Assembly (NCBI GenBank): GCA_964424715.1
Contig: CAYRJW010000002.1
Coordinates: 4,220 to 68,219, forward strand
Origin: JAMHZE01 sp964424715
GTDB taxonomy: Bacteria > Pseudomonadota > Alphaproteobacteria > Rickettsiales > UBA8987
Direction of reading: 5' to 3'
Length of the DNA stretch: 64,000 nt
The position numbers and the translations under genes are program-made. How positions within the stretch are numbered: the first letter of the stretch is position 1; every line of letters begins with the position of its first letter. The notes below the pieces were generated by a model, which did not search any database, was not told the DNA's origin, and saw nothing but the letters and a program-made list of their open reading frames with translations. Below are positions 35,942-45,064 of this stretch, in pieces.

Positions 35942-37993
35942 ATGAGAAACATTTTATATATTTTTATTGCCCTGATTACAATAACTTTGTTATCGCCTGC
36001 GGCGGATGCCAAGGTAAGCTCCAGCGTTCATGTATGGCCTGTTTCCCGTAATGAGATGAACCACCTGAACAAGGTGATACAGGATTCGCGGGCGCGCAGG
36101 TGGCAGTCTAATATACTTCGCTCGTTTAACCCGAAAGACCCTACCATCAAAAAGATATTATACTGGAACCAGTTTGCTTCCGGCTCTCCGGCGCTGAACT
36201 TCCGCGATGTTACGGAATTCATAAATCAGAACCCATACTGGCCACAGCGCCAGATATTAGAAACGAACGCCGAAGGTGTCATAAACGATAACACCAGTCC
36301 GGATGAGGTGATAAAATGGTTCGCCCTTGATTCGCCATTATCTATCCAGCAGATGCGTTTCCGCCGCCCCTATACTTCTAACGGCAAACGCCGTCTGGCC
36401 GAAGCCTTGGTCAAGACCTACAAAAAATATAATTTTGACCGCAACCTGATTCCAACCCTCATAAAAGAATCCTGGATAGAGAGTAATTTCACCCAGGCGC
36501 AGGAGAAGGAATTCCATAATACTTACCGCACCATCCTAGATAAAGAAGTTATCGAACGCCGCATCGACAGACTACTTACCGATGGTCGTATCTCCGATGC
36601 CAGCAGGCTCACCCGCCTTGTGGATGCCGATTACAAAAAACTGGTCAATGCCCGCATCGCATTCATTACCGACAAGAAGAATGTTGATGCGCTGATGAAA
36701 CAGGTTCCCCCACGACTGATGAATAATTCCGGCCTGCTGTATGACAGGATAAAATGGCGCGTCGATCGCGGCATAGATGAAGGTATCTCCCAACTCGTGC
36801 AGGCGTTGCCGAAACACATAGATTACCCCGAAAAACTTCACCGTGTCCGCCGTGAGGCTATAAAAAAATTGATGGATATGCGCAAATACCGTGAAGCATA
36901 TCTGCTCGCTAAATTCCACTCCTTCAAAGAAAATAACGAACGCGTTGCCGAATATGAGTGGCTCGCAGGCTGGCTGTCGTTGCGCTTCCTGCATGATGCG
37001 AATACTTCCGTTGACCATTTCCGCAATGTCTACGCCGTAGCACAAACCCCGATAACCATTGCCCGTGCCTCATACTGGCTAGGCCGTGCGGCGGAAAAGA
37101 TGAATGATAATTCCGGCAAGTCAAAATGGTATAATGTTGCCGCGAAATATCCTGCGGTATTCTATGGCCAGCTCGGCGCACTAAAAGCCGGGAAGAGGGC
37201 GCCTTCATTTCCATCCCCTTCCACCATCAGCAAGAAGGATCTTATAAATTACCGCTCCAACGAACTTGCTAAAGCGGCCTATATAATGTTGCAGATACGC
37301 GAAAATAAACTTGCGCGGGAATTCTTAAAGGCCGCCGCCTCTGCCGCGAAAACTCCCGGTGAAAGGGTGCTTGTGGCGCAAATGGGCATAGATCGCGGCA
37401 ATTACGGCCTTTCTCTCAATGTTGCAAAAGATATCTATCGTGTCAGCGGTGAGGTAGTTATGAATTCGCTTTACCCGGTGTTCAACCTTCTTTCGATAAC
37501 CGGAAAACAGATAACCAATCCGCCTGCTGAATATATACTTGCTATCATCCGTCAGGAATCTGAATTCGATACTGATGCTCTTTCGCCCGCAGGCGCGCGT
37601 GGCCTTATGCAGCTTATGCCAGCCACTGCCCAGATGGTCGCCCGCAAGAACGGCGTACCGTTCAACAAGAACCGACTTTCTTCCGATCCGCGCTATAACA
37701 TAACCCTCGGCAGTTCCTATCTCGCCAGCCGCCTCAACCTGTTCGATGGTTCATATATCCTTGCCACTGCATCTTACAATGCCGGTGAAGGCAACGTCAA
37801 AAAATGGCTGAAGAAATATGGCGACCCACGCCGCATGAACCTTGAAGGCGCCATAGACTGGATAGAGATGATGCCATTTCCCGAAACCAACAATTACGTC
37901 CAGCGCGTGATAGAGAACGTACAGATCTACCGCATCGCAATCTCCGGCAAGCGGTATAATAATATCAATACCGATAGGGACCTTGCCAGATAA
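35942..37993 (+). CDS. slt: Soluble lytic murein transglycosylase
   Basis: A 683-residue periplasmic enzyme. A signal peptide (cleavage near ADAK) leads to a long helical superhelix domain (about 50-520) and a C-terminal GH23 catalytic domain: catalytic Glu in IIRQESEFD, then GARGLMQLMPATAQ and TASYNAGEGNV. It cleaves glycan strands to form 1,6-anhydromuropeptides. Length matches Slt70. Confidence 0.95.
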   Translation: MRNILYIFIALITITLLSPAADAKVSSSVHVWPVSRNEMNHLNKVIQDSRARRWQSNILRSFNPKDPTIKKILYWNQFASGSPALNFRDVTEFINQNPYWPQRQILETNAEGVINDNTSPDEVIKWFALDSPLSIQQMRFRRPYTSNGKRRLAEALVKTYKKYNFDRNLIPTLIKESWIESNFTQAQEKEFHNTYRTILDKEVIERRIDRLLTDGRISDASRLTRLVDADYKKLVNARIAFITDKKNVDALMKQVPPRLMNNSGLLYDRIKWRVDRGIDEGISQLVQALPKHIDYPEKLHRVRREAIKKLMDMRKYREAYLLAKFHSFKENNERVAEYEWLAGWLSLRFLHDANTSVDHFRNVYAVAQTPITIARASYWLGRAAEKMNDNSGKSKWYNVAAKYPAVFYGQLGALKAGKRAPSFPSPSTISKKDLINYRSNELAKAAYIMLQIRENKLAREFLKAAASAAKTPGERVLVAQMGIDRGNYGLSLNVAKDIYRVSGEVVMNSLYPVFNLLSITGKQITNPPAEYILAIIRQESEFDTDALSPAGARGLMQLMPATAQMVARKNGVPFNKNRLSSDPRYNITLGSSYLASRLNLFDGSYILATASYNAGEGNVKKWLKKYGDPRRMNLEGAIDWIEMMPFPETNNYVQRVIENVQIYRIAISGKRYNNINTDRDLAR

Positions 37994-38074
37994 ATATTAT
38001 AATTCAATTGGTTAATTGGGTTGTTTTAGGGGCATTTTTGTGTTAAGCTTGATATTCTGAAAAGGGGAGATTAA

Positions 38075-39526
38075 ATGTCTGAAAATAATATAGATTCCAC
38101 AGAAAATTCAAAGCCTCAAATAGCCACCGATATAATCGGTTACAGCTTCGGGTATGGTGCCGAAAAAGAATCCGCAGGCTTCACTCCAAGATTCATCCAG
38201 CAGGTGATGGGTGATATATTGCAGGAAAAAGGTGTGATAAATAATTGGCTGGAAACTGAAGTTCCCACCACAGTGAACCGTGAGAAATTCATAAAAGGCA
38301 GCAGAAAGATTAGGAATGAGGCCGAGGTTTTTTCCGCCGTAAAGAATCTTGCCGATGCAATAGCCCATACGCTATGGGCTGGCCGGATTCCACTGATACT
38401 AGGCGGCGATCACTCTCAAGGCTGCGCTACCATAAAAGCCACCCTGCTGGTTGATATGCTAAAAGAAATAAAAAATAATAACAGGCTATTGCCCTTCGAT
38501 ATTCGCAAACAGATACTTGATGAGGCTGACGGGGATAATTTTGCCGGAGCCGCAAAGCTTATAGAAATAGAATATAATAAACATGGTAATGGTGAGTTTA
38601 AAGAATCAATAGATGGTATACTCGATAAAGTAACAATAAACTGGGCTGATTCCCACGCTGATTTTAACAATCCGGAAATATCCGATAGTTGCAATCTTCA
38701 CGGGCAATCATTGCAGGCTGGCGTTCGCGGCAAGGCGGTAGGGCCTTTCAGTAGTCTGTATGGAAGTTTTGTAAGGGCTGATCCAAAGAATGTTTATGTT
38801 TTTGGTACGCGTGATCTTGATGAGAATGAAATAATGGCGCTCAACGGCGCCGGTGTGAATTATGCGGAATACTCACTTACCGGTTATGGGAAAAGCCATC
38901 TGGATTACCCTTTTTCGGATACGGTACTGGCTGAGATACAAAAACAGGAAGATGCCGGTAAAACAGTTATATTCTCCTTTGATACAGATGTAACGCTGGG
39001 CCAATTTGTTGCCGGTACCGGTACCCCAATGGGGCTGGTAGAGGGTAGTTCACTGCCCCTTAGTGGTGTTCAGGTTACGGATGATATGATAAGGCCAAAT
39101 TTTGCAGGAGAATCTCCATCCGGTCCAGGCCCTATGGAAACTTACAAAGCCCTGAAAGGCTCTGCTAGAAAAAGGTCGACCGACCTCACCGAGATATCCG
39201 GCATAATCACGATAGAAAATAAACAGACCGGCAAAAAAGATTATGTGGTCGATTATTCCGGCATAGTGGTTGGCATAAAACAAGCCCTTTCCGCACTTTG
39301 CCCGGAAGGAAGGCAGCTTTACGGCAAGAACGGCATTTTCAGGGAAATGGCCGTTGCGATCGCGGAGAAATTTTCTGAAAGAACAAACCCGGAATGCTGG
39401 CTGGAAAGTGTGAGTGGGGATAAAAAATTCAGTATAAAGCCGCTTATAGATACCTACTTCAATCCGATAATTGAGAATCTCAAGATTCGAGATAAACGCG
39501 CAGAGATAGCAGAAATTTCTAAATGA
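38075..39526 (+). CDS. Arginase/agmatinase-fold protein, enlarged
   Basis: A 483-residue protein with the ureohydrolase metal motifs in order: GGDHS, ADSHADFN (D-x-H-x-D) and SFDTD, followed by GTGTPMGL. All dimanganese ligands seem present. Normal members are about 300 residues; this one has an insertion between the first two motifs (about 130-185) and a C-terminal extension. Arginases normally have D-x-D-x-x-DP; here it reads DTDVTLGQ. It may act on a different guanidino substrate or be a hydrolase of another acyl-amidine. It has a good AGGGGAG ribosome site and stands alone. Confidence 0.75.
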   Translation: MSENNIDSTENSKPQIATDIIGYSFGYGAEKESAGFTPRFIQQVMGDILQEKGVINNWLETEVPTTVNREKFIKGSRKIRNEAEVFSAVKNLADAIAHTLWAGRIPLILGGDHSQGCATIKATLLVDMLKEIKNNNRLLPFDIRKQILDEADGDNFAGAAKLIEIEYNKHGNGEFKESIDGILDKVTINWADSHADFNNPEISDSCNLHGQSLQAGVRGKAVGPFSSLYGSFVRADPKNVYVFGTRDLDENEIMALNGAGVNYAEYSLTGYGKSHLDYPFSDTVLAEIQKQEDAGKTVIFSFDTDVTLGQFVAGTGTPMGLVEGSSLPLSGVQVTDDMIRPNFAGESPSGPGPMETYKALKGSARKRSTDLTEISGIITIENKQTGKKDYVVDYSGIVVGIKQALSALCPEGRQLYGKNGIFREMAVAIAEKFSERTNPECWLESVSGDKKFSIKPLIDTYFNPIIENLKIRDKRAEIAEISK

Positions 39527-39529
39527 GGC

Positions 39530-39892
39530 CTACCTCTCTGGATCCTGCACTATATCCATTATATTCTGTTTCACCACCCGGTGGCTATATCCGGCCAGGT
39601 CGCATACGGCCTTGAAATCGTCATTATCTTCCATTATCCACTTTATTGCCCTTCGTTTGGCAAGTAGGCGGCGGCTTTTGGCGGATCGCGTGGTGGCGTC
39701 CTCGATGGCCTGGCAAAGTACGGCCTTCCAGAGGCTTTTTTCGCATATTTCTTCTTCCAGATACCTTACTTTATTGATATTTTTGCGGTTGATATGGCCG
39801 TTTATCCTGTTTTTTCGTATAATTTGCATAAAATCTGCTCCCCATTGCATATTTTGTTGCTGTTGCACATATGCATAATTGCTATTTTCCAA
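39530..39892 (-). CDS. Phage-type hypothetical protein divergent from XRE regulator
   Basis: A 120-residue basic protein with a Gln-rich N-terminus. The body (SLWKAVLCQAIEDA...AIKWIMEDNDDFKAVCDLAGY) resembles small proteins common in alphaproteobacterial phages and defective prophages. It is divergent from the XRE regulator, and operator-like palindromes lie between them. It may be a remnant of a mobile element. Function unknown. Confidence 0.65.
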   Translation of the reverse strand: MENSNYAYVQQQQNMQWGADFMQIIRKNRINGHINRKNINKVRYLEEEICEKSLWKAVLCQAIEDATTRSAKSRRLLAKRRAIKWIMEDNDDFKAVCDLAGYSHRVVKQNIMDIVQDPER

Positions 39893-39926
39893 TAACTATG
39901 TTATGATATGCCTAGTATTACTTATA

Positions 39927-39961
39927 TATGCAATTCTGCATAATGTCAATGCAAAAATGCA
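39927..39961. promoter_or_regulatory. Operator-like TGCA palindromes
   Basis: TATGCA-ATTC-TGCATA (39927-39942) is a 6+6 inverted repeat. TGCA-AAAA-TGCA (39950-39961) is a shorter relative. Further TTGCA/TGCATA words lie at about 39855-39885 inside the start of the divergent gene. Their position between XRE regulator and target suggests the regulator's binding sites. Confidence 0.6.
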
Positions 39962-39991
39962 CATATAATAATTTATTCAAACAGGAGAAAT

Positions 39992-40441
39992 ATGCTCGCG
40001 CGCAAGAAACATGTAGAATATATAGAATATCTTAAGCAAAAAACGGGCATGTCCCTTTCGGCGCTGGCCAAATCCGCTGGTCTGGCAGATTCCACCCTTA
40101 CAAGGTTCCTTGCCAAAAAAGAGTTCCAGCGCCTCAGCACTGCAACTTTAGACAGGCTTGCCAAGGCTGCCGGTTTTGATTCCTATGAGGATTATCTGGT
40201 AGAGACCCACCAGCTTGAGGATGCCCCCCACGAAAATCCTGAAATAGATGACGCCACCAAATTCGCCACCTATGAATCCGTAAAAAGATTGCTCGGCAAA
40301 GGCAGGGGGGCCGCGCCAAGCACGGTCACATTCGTTTCTCAGGAAGTAATATCCTATGCCAACAAACTAAAGACCGATTTCATTTCCGATAGTCTTATCA
40401 TGTATGTGATAGAACGCATGGAGCGGGAGAATAAGATATAA
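39992..40441 (+). CDS. XRE-family transcriptional regulator
   Basis: A 149-residue protein with an N-terminal Cro/CI-type helix-turn-helix (about 10-65; MSLSALAKSAGLADSTLTRFLAKK) and a longer helical C-terminal part without a recognised ligand domain. The ATG is preceded by AGGAG. It is divergent from a phage-like gene across TGCA palindromes. It probably represses itself and that gene. pgeF follows 12 bp downstream. Confidence 0.85.
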   Translation: MLARKKHVEYIEYLKQKTGMSLSALAKSAGLADSTLTRFLAKKEFQRLSTATLDRLAKAAGFDSYEDYLVETHQLEDAPHENPEIDDATKFATYESVKRLLGKGRGAAPSTVTFVSQEVISYANKLKTDFISDSLIMYVIERMERENKI

Positions 40442-40453
40442 TATAGTTATCAA

Positions 40454-41131
40454 ATGAGCCTCAGATCCAGTTTGTTATCAGTAAATCACGGTTTCTTCAC
40501 CCGCATCGGTGATGAGCGAAAGATTGATCATGTCCGCAATATCCTTGGTGCAAAAAAAATGATCACCGCAAAGCAGGTTCACAGTAATATCGCCCTGCAT
40601 GTAAAGGATGAAGGCCAGTATGAGGCCGATGCCCTCGTCACCGATAAACCTGGTATCGCCGTTGCCGTATTCACCGCCGATTGCGCCCCGATATTATTCC
40701 ATGATAAAGCCGCAGGCCTTGTTGCCGCAACTCATGCCGGCTGGCGCGGCGCCAGATATGGTATCATCGAATCCACTATAAATTTAATGAAGGAAATGGG
40801 TGCAAAAGATATAATCGCGAGCGTCGGCCCCTGTATCCACCAGCGTTCATACGAGGTCGGTGCGGAATTCATTGTTGCCTTCACTGGCGAATCGCAGAAC
40901 AACAAAAAATTCTTTGCCCCCGGTCGTACCGATAGTAGCGGCAACAAATATTCCATGTTCGATCTGCCCGGCTATATAGAAAATAAACTAAAACAGAACG
41001 GCATCGAAAAGCTGGAAGTAATAGATGAAGATACCCTTACCCAGCCCGACAAATTCTTCAGCTTCCGCCGCGGCACTATAGTGGGAGAGAAGGAAACTGG
41101 CAGGCAGATAAGCGGGATATGCCTAGGCTAG
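40454..41131 (+). CDS. pgeF: Peptidoglycan editing factor / laccase-domain protein
   Basis: A 225-residue DUF152 (YfiH) protein. The copper/zinc-site residues are seen in the His of KQVHSN, the Cys of TADCAPILF and the His of THAGWRGA. PgeF removes wrongly incorporated amino acids from UDP-MurNAc precursors; related proteins are purine nucleoside phosphorylases. It ends in a four-base convergent overlap with the next gene. Confidence 0.93.
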   Translation: MSLRSSLLSVNHGFFTRIGDERKIDHVRNILGAKKMITAKQVHSNIALHVKDEGQYEADALVTDKPGIAVAVFTADCAPILFHDKAAGLVAATHAGWRGARYGIIESTINLMKEMGAKDIIASVGPCIHQRSYEVGAEFIVAFTGESQNNKKFFAPGRTDSSGNKYSMFDLPGYIENKLKQNGIEKLEVIDEDTLTQPDKFFSFRRGTIVGEKETGRQISGICLG

Positions 41132-42177
41132 GGATTCAGTTTAAAAACGTTAGAAATCGGTCTGTNNNNNNNNNNTTTTAATATTTTTTCGTAAGCGGTT
41201 TTATATATATCTATGTGGTCTTGCGTGATATTTTCTGAGGTAGCAAGAGCCTCAACCAATTTCAGGAACACGTTTTTGGGATGGGTCCTGCTGGTCCGCT
41301 GGTAGTTGATCATGGTTCTTTCAGGTATTCCGGATAATTCCGATAATTTTGAAGAAGAAAGCCCCGATATTAAAATCAAATGTTTCTGTAGATTAAAAAA
41401 CCCCAATTCTCTGAGTTCATCCATACTAAGATCCGGTGTGGCAGGTTTCTCAATTTTCTGTTCTTCGAATTTGCGTTGAAGTAATTCTGTGTGATAAGCC
41501 TCAATTGGTTCTCTGGAGGAGATTATATTTATCGTTTTATCAAGAAAGGCTTTGGTGCAGCTATGGTTTCCCTCTGCATTAAGTACAGCAGTTGTAGTGG
41601 TGAGGATTATACCTTCTAATATTTTTTTAGTTTTGCCTTCTGACGGTATTTTTTTTAGTCCGCTATTTTCTGGGTCAGTTAAAACCATGTCTGCATTTTC
41701 CGGGTCGTTTAAGACTATCTCGGTGGCAAGCGCCTTTGCTGTCATGAAGCCGGCCAGAGTTCTTAATAATCGGTAGCACTGCTTGAAGCTGGAATCCTCA
41801 AGGGCTTTTTTCGAATAGGTCTTTTTTGGATCTTCTTTGTCAGCTATATAGCTTGATTTTTTCTTTGTTTCTTCTCTATATTTTTTCTCCTCATTATATT
41901 TGTCAATGAATAGCTTTACATAGGGGTCAAAAGGCATCTTCTTCAGTGAATCTTCATCGGTAGAAAAATATACGATCGCTTTTTGAAGCAAAGGCTCATT
42001 AAAAAGCCCGGCCGTGGTTTTAGACAAAGCCGGGGCATTCGTATCAAGATCAAATGCGGCTTCACCTCGATTAAGGTTGAGATTTATCAGATACTGATCA
42101 AGTAATCTGTATACATCCGGTATCGCTTTCAGTTTTTTGAGATCGAGTATCTCTTCTCTGTTATAGTTTCTTCCCAC
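41128..42177 (-). CDS. Hypothetical protein with C-terminal helix-turn-helix (gap near 3' end)
   Basis: A protein of about 349 residues. A GTG at 42177 is the best start. The N-terminal 250 residues are helical and charged with no recognised domain. The C-terminal part (about 270-335) reads like an XRE/MbcA-type DNA-binding fold: SGLSSSKLSELSGIPERTMINY. Ten Ns fall in the last 20 codons, so frame and C-terminus there are uncertain. A TATAAT (42192-42197, minus strand) places the transcript start only a few bases before the start codon, around an AGGGG. Confidence 0.6.
   Translation of the reverse strand: MGRNYNREEILDLKKLKAIPDVYRLLDQYLINLNLNRGEAAFDLDTNAPALSKTTAGLFNEPLLQKAIVYFSTDEDSLKKMPFDPYVKLFIDKYNEEKKYREETKKKSSYIADKEDPKKTYSKKALEDSSFKQCYRLLRTLAGFMTAKALATEIVLNDPENADMVLTDPENSGLKKIPSEGKTKKILEGIILTTTTAVLNAEGNHSCTKAFLDKTINIISSREPIEAYHTELLQRKFEEQKIEKPATPDLSMDELRELGFFNLQKHLILISGLSSSKLSELSGIPERTMINYQRTSRTHPKNVFLKLVEALATSENITQDHIDIYKTAYEKILKXXXXRPISNVFKLNP
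41166..41175. other. Assembly gap (10 N) near end of HTH gene
   Basis: Placeholder Ns with unknown true length. The downstream codons can end in two different frames, so the C-terminus of the 349-residue protein is not fixed. Confidence 0.9.
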
Positions 42178-42270
42178 TCCATACCCCTAAAATTATATGC
42201 TACTATATCAGTAAGTTAATCATAAATCCAACTAATACTGGATTTTGGCGGCAAGTATGAAAGGATATTC

Positions 42271-42399
42271 TTGGTAAAAGAATATTTTGATGGTCTGGCT
42301 AAATCAAAGCCAGAGATAGAAAAACCTGAGCCTGATCTGAAGGTTATTCCCAACTTCTCTAAAAAGCTGAAGATACATAATAACCATGGCTGGTCTTAA
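42271..42399 (+). CDS. Possible small protein (42 aa)
   Basis: TTG at 42271, preceded by AAGGA at 6 bp spacing, opens a 42-codon frame. The product is basic with a Lys/Glu/Pro middle (KPEIEKPEPDLK) and ends HNNHGWS. The stop overlaps the trhO stop by four bases. Codon use looks coding, but there is no homology I can recall, and it could be chance. Confidence 0.4.
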   Translation: MVKEYFDGLAKSKPEIEKPEPDLKVIPNFSKKLKIHNNHGWS

Positions 42400-43256
42400 T
42401 CGCGTATCTTCTGCTCCCGTATCTCGCCCTTGCTACAATGCAGGCCCAATTCAGCGCAGCTGATGCCTTTTTGGTTATTGTTCAGTTTTACCGGCTCTAT
42501 CTTCAGTGGTCTTGTGCAGTGTTTGCATAATACCACATCAACCGGCTTCAGCTCTGCATCAACGGCTAAGCGGTCATCGAAAACATAGCAGCTGCCTTGC
42601 CATTTATTATTTTTATTTTTTGTGTCCTCGAAATACTGTAATATCCCGCCATCAAGGTGATACACATTTTCAAAGCCTTTATTCTTAAGTAGGGCGGTGG
42701 ATTTTTCGCAGCGTATGCCGCCGGTGCAGAACATCGCCACTTTTTTATGTTTCGCGGGGTCAAGGTTATCATCCACCCATTTCGGGAAACTCCTGAAATC
42801 CTCGGTCTTTGGGTTCACCGCATTCTCAAAGGTGCCGAGCAGATATTCATAATCATTGCGCGTATCCACCAGCAGAACTTCCGGATCGGAGATCAATTTA
42901 TCCCAGTCCTCGCCTTTTACATAAGTACCTCGGTTATCAAGGTTGATATCCTCAATCCCCATCCTCACGATCTCCTTTTTCAGCCGTACTTTCATTTTCT
43001 CAAAAGGTTGTGCTGAGGCGTAAGATTCCTTGAATTCCATGCCCGCAAATCTTTTATCGTCATTCAGGAATTTCCAGAATTTTTCCATATCCTCGCCGGT
43101 GGCCGAGACCGTGGCATTTATCCCTTCCCGTGCCAGCAGGATGGTCCCTTTCATATTCAGCCCCTTGCAAACATCAAGGAACGGCTGCTTAAGCTGAATA
43201 TAATCCGGCACATCAACAAAGCGGTAAAAGGCGCGTATGTGGTAGTTGTTTTGCAT
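42396..43256 (-). CDS. trhO: tRNA uridine(34) hydroxylase, rhodanese family
   Basis: A 286-residue UPF0176/TrhO protein, which makes ho5U34 in tRNA in an O2-dependent way. It has an N-terminal ferredoxin-like domain (MKGTILLAREGINATVS), a rhodanese domain with active Cys in FCTGGIRCEKS, and a C-terminal cysteine-rich end (CKHC ... CAELGLHC). Its ATG lies at the very edge of a word-repeat palindrome. Confidence 0.94.
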   Translation of the reverse strand: MQNNYHIRAFYRFVDVPDYIQLKQPFLDVCKGLNMKGTILLAREGINATVSATGEDMEKFWKFLNDDKRFAGMEFKESYASAQPFEKMKVRLKKEIVRMGIEDINLDNRGTYVKGEDWDKLISDPEVLLVDTRNDYEYLLGTFENAVNPKTEDFRSFPKWVDDNLDPAKHKKVAMFCTGGIRCEKSTALLKNKGFENVYHLDGGILQYFEDTKNKNNKWQGSCYVFDDRLAVDAELKPVDVVLCKHCTRPLKIEPVKLNNNQKGISCAELGLHCSKGEIREQKIRD

Positions 43257-43257
43257 G

Positions 43258-43346
43258 GTTTACAAGTTTACGAGTTTGCGAGTCTACAAGTTTACAAGTG
43301 AGCGAGTTTTTTCTTGTAGACTCGTAAACTTGTAGACTTGTAGACT
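43258..43346. repeat. Palindrome of tandem 8-bp words between trhO and guaA
   Basis: Six words of the type TTTACAAG/TTTACGAG/TCTACAAG, a T6 loop, then four words of the type CTTGTAGA/CTCGTAAA. Words keep an exact 8-bp register in each arm. It starts one base after the trhO ATG. Confidence 0.88.
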
Positions 43347-43393
43347 TAAATTAGTATAACAAACTCCAAACGAATTGATAAAAATCAAAAACT

Positions 43394-44935
43394 ATGGACA
43401 AAATTCTCATTCTCGATTTCGGCTCGCAACTTACCCAGCTTATCGCCCGCAGGGTGCGGGAGATAGGGATATATTGTGAGATAAGGCCATATAATACAAA
43501 ACTTGCCGAAATTAAAGCATTTTCGCCAAAAGGCATAATTCTGGGCGGTGGCCCATCCTCAGTGGCATTCGAGAAAAGCCCGACCATATCAAAAGAACTG
43601 TTCAATTTAGGGATTCCGGTACTCGGCATTTGCTACGGCCAGCAGCTTATGTGCAAGCTTCTCGGTGGTCAGGTAAAGCCCTCTAAAGAAAGGGAATTTG
43701 GTCGTTCTTTCATAAAGATAAAGCAAACATCTCTACTGACAGGCAAAATATGGAAAACTGGCAGTAAACACCAGGTCTGGATGAGCCACGGCGATAAAGT
43801 TACAAAACTCCCGTCGAAATTCAAACTTATCGCCAACACCGATACCGCACCATATGCAATAGTCGGTGACGACACCAAAAAATTCTACGGCGTCCAGTTC
43901 CACCCCGAAGTTGTACACACCCCGGAAGGCAAGGAATTGCTGAAAAGCTTCTGCGTTAATATCTGTAAATGCAAAACTGGCTGGAATATGGCCAACTTCC
44001 TTGATGTTGAAGTTGCCAAAATCCGCAAGCTTGTAGGCAAGAAAAAAGTTATCGCTGGCGTTTCCGGCGGTGTTGATTCCACCGTTGTTGCGGCCATAAT
44101 CAACAAAGCCATCGGCAAGCAGTTAACCTGCATATTCGTCGATCACGGCATGCTCCGCAAGAACGAGGCCGCACAGGTAAAACAGATGTTCAAAGGTTTT
44201 GGAATAAATTTAAAAGCCATTGATGCCTCCGAAATGTTCCTCAACAAACTAAAAGGCGTTTCCGACCCTGAGAAAAAACGCAAGATAATCGGCAATACTT
44301 TCATCGAAGTTTTCGATGCCGAGGCCAAAAAGATAAAAGGCGCAGATTTCCTCGCGCAAGGTACGCTATACCCTGATGTCATCGAATCCGTTTCCGTCCA
44401 CGGCAATGCTGCGGTAACAATAAAAACCCACCATAATGTCGGTGGCCTGCCTGATAAAATGAAATTAAAACTCATCGAACCACTCCGTGAATTATTCAAG
44501 GATGAGGTGAGGGCGCTCGGCCTGAAAATTGGTATCAAAGCCGAAATGATAAACCGCCACCCATTCCCCGGCCCCGGCCTTGCTATCCGTATCCCCGGCG
44601 AAATAACCAAGGAACGCGTAAAGATACTACAGGAAGCCGATGCAATCTATATCGAAGAAATAAGAAAAGCCGGCCTCTATAACAAAATATGGCAAGCCTT
44701 CGCCGTACTACTCCCCGTTCGCACCGTAGGCGTAATGGGCGATGGCCGTACCTACGAATATGTATGCGCCTTACGCGCCGTAACCTCCACCGACGGAATG
44801 ACCGCCGATTTCTACCAGTTCGACCATGAGTTCTTGGGCCGCGTTTCCAACATGATCGTAAACAAGGTAAAAGGCGTAAACCGCGTGGTCTACGACATCA
44901 CCAGCAAGCCGCCGGCTACTATTGAGTGGGAATAA
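43394..44935 (+). CDS. guaA: GMP synthase (glutamine-hydrolysing)
   Basis: A 513-residue enzyme converting XMP to GMP. The amidotransferase domain has Cys in GICYGQQL and the His/Glu of FHPEV; the ATP-pyrophosphatase domain has GVSGGVDSTVVAA; the C-terminal dimerisation domain ends SKPPATIEWE. Length is standard. A terminator follows. Confidence 0.98.
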   Translation: MDKILILDFGSQLTQLIARRVREIGIYCEIRPYNTKLAEIKAFSPKGIILGGGPSSVAFEKSPTISKELFNLGIPVLGICYGQQLMCKLLGGQVKPSKEREFGRSFIKIKQTSLLTGKIWKTGSKHQVWMSHGDKVTKLPSKFKLIANTDTAPYAIVGDDTKKFYGVQFHPEVVHTPEGKELLKSFCVNICKCKTGWNMANFLDVEVAKIRKLVGKKKVIAGVSGGVDSTVVAAIINKAIGKQLTCIFVDHGMLRKNEAAQVKQMFKGFGINLKAIDASEMFLNKLKGVSDPEKKRKIIGNTFIEVFDAEAKKIKGADFLAQGTLYPDVIESVSVHGNAAVTIKTHHNVGGLPDKMKLKLIEPLRELFKDEVRALGLKIGIKAEMINRHPFPGPGLAIRIPGEITKERVKILQEADAIYIEEIRKAGLYNKIWQAFAVLLPVRTVGVMGDGRTYEYVCALRAVTSTDGMTADFYQFDHEFLGRVSNMIVNKVKGVNRVVYDITSKPPATIEWE

Positions 44936-44960
44936 CCGTGCTCTTTATGCCATTCCCCGC

Positions 44961-45000
44961 TTATCACCCGCAACTATCTGGTGATAATAAGCCTTTTTTT
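44961..45000 (+). terminator. Rho-independent terminator after guaA
   Basis: TTATCACC (44961-44968) pairs with GGTGATAA (44980-44987); an ATAAGCC spacer is followed by seven Ts and more T-rich sequence. The loop is 11 nt and the spacer makes it a moderate terminator. Confidence 0.65.
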
Positions 45001-45064
45001 ATTTTTAATGGCCCCCCGATACTTTAATATCCCTAAATATGCTACTATATAGCTTTAAGGTATT

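Noticed and set aside
42178..42240. CtrA box before the HTH gene
   Set aside because: Only a single TTAAC is found at the -35 position; no partner TTAA at 7-nt spacing.
43258..43346. CRISPR array
   Set aside because: Words are 8 bp with no spacers and form an inverted pair of arms; no cas genes are nearby.
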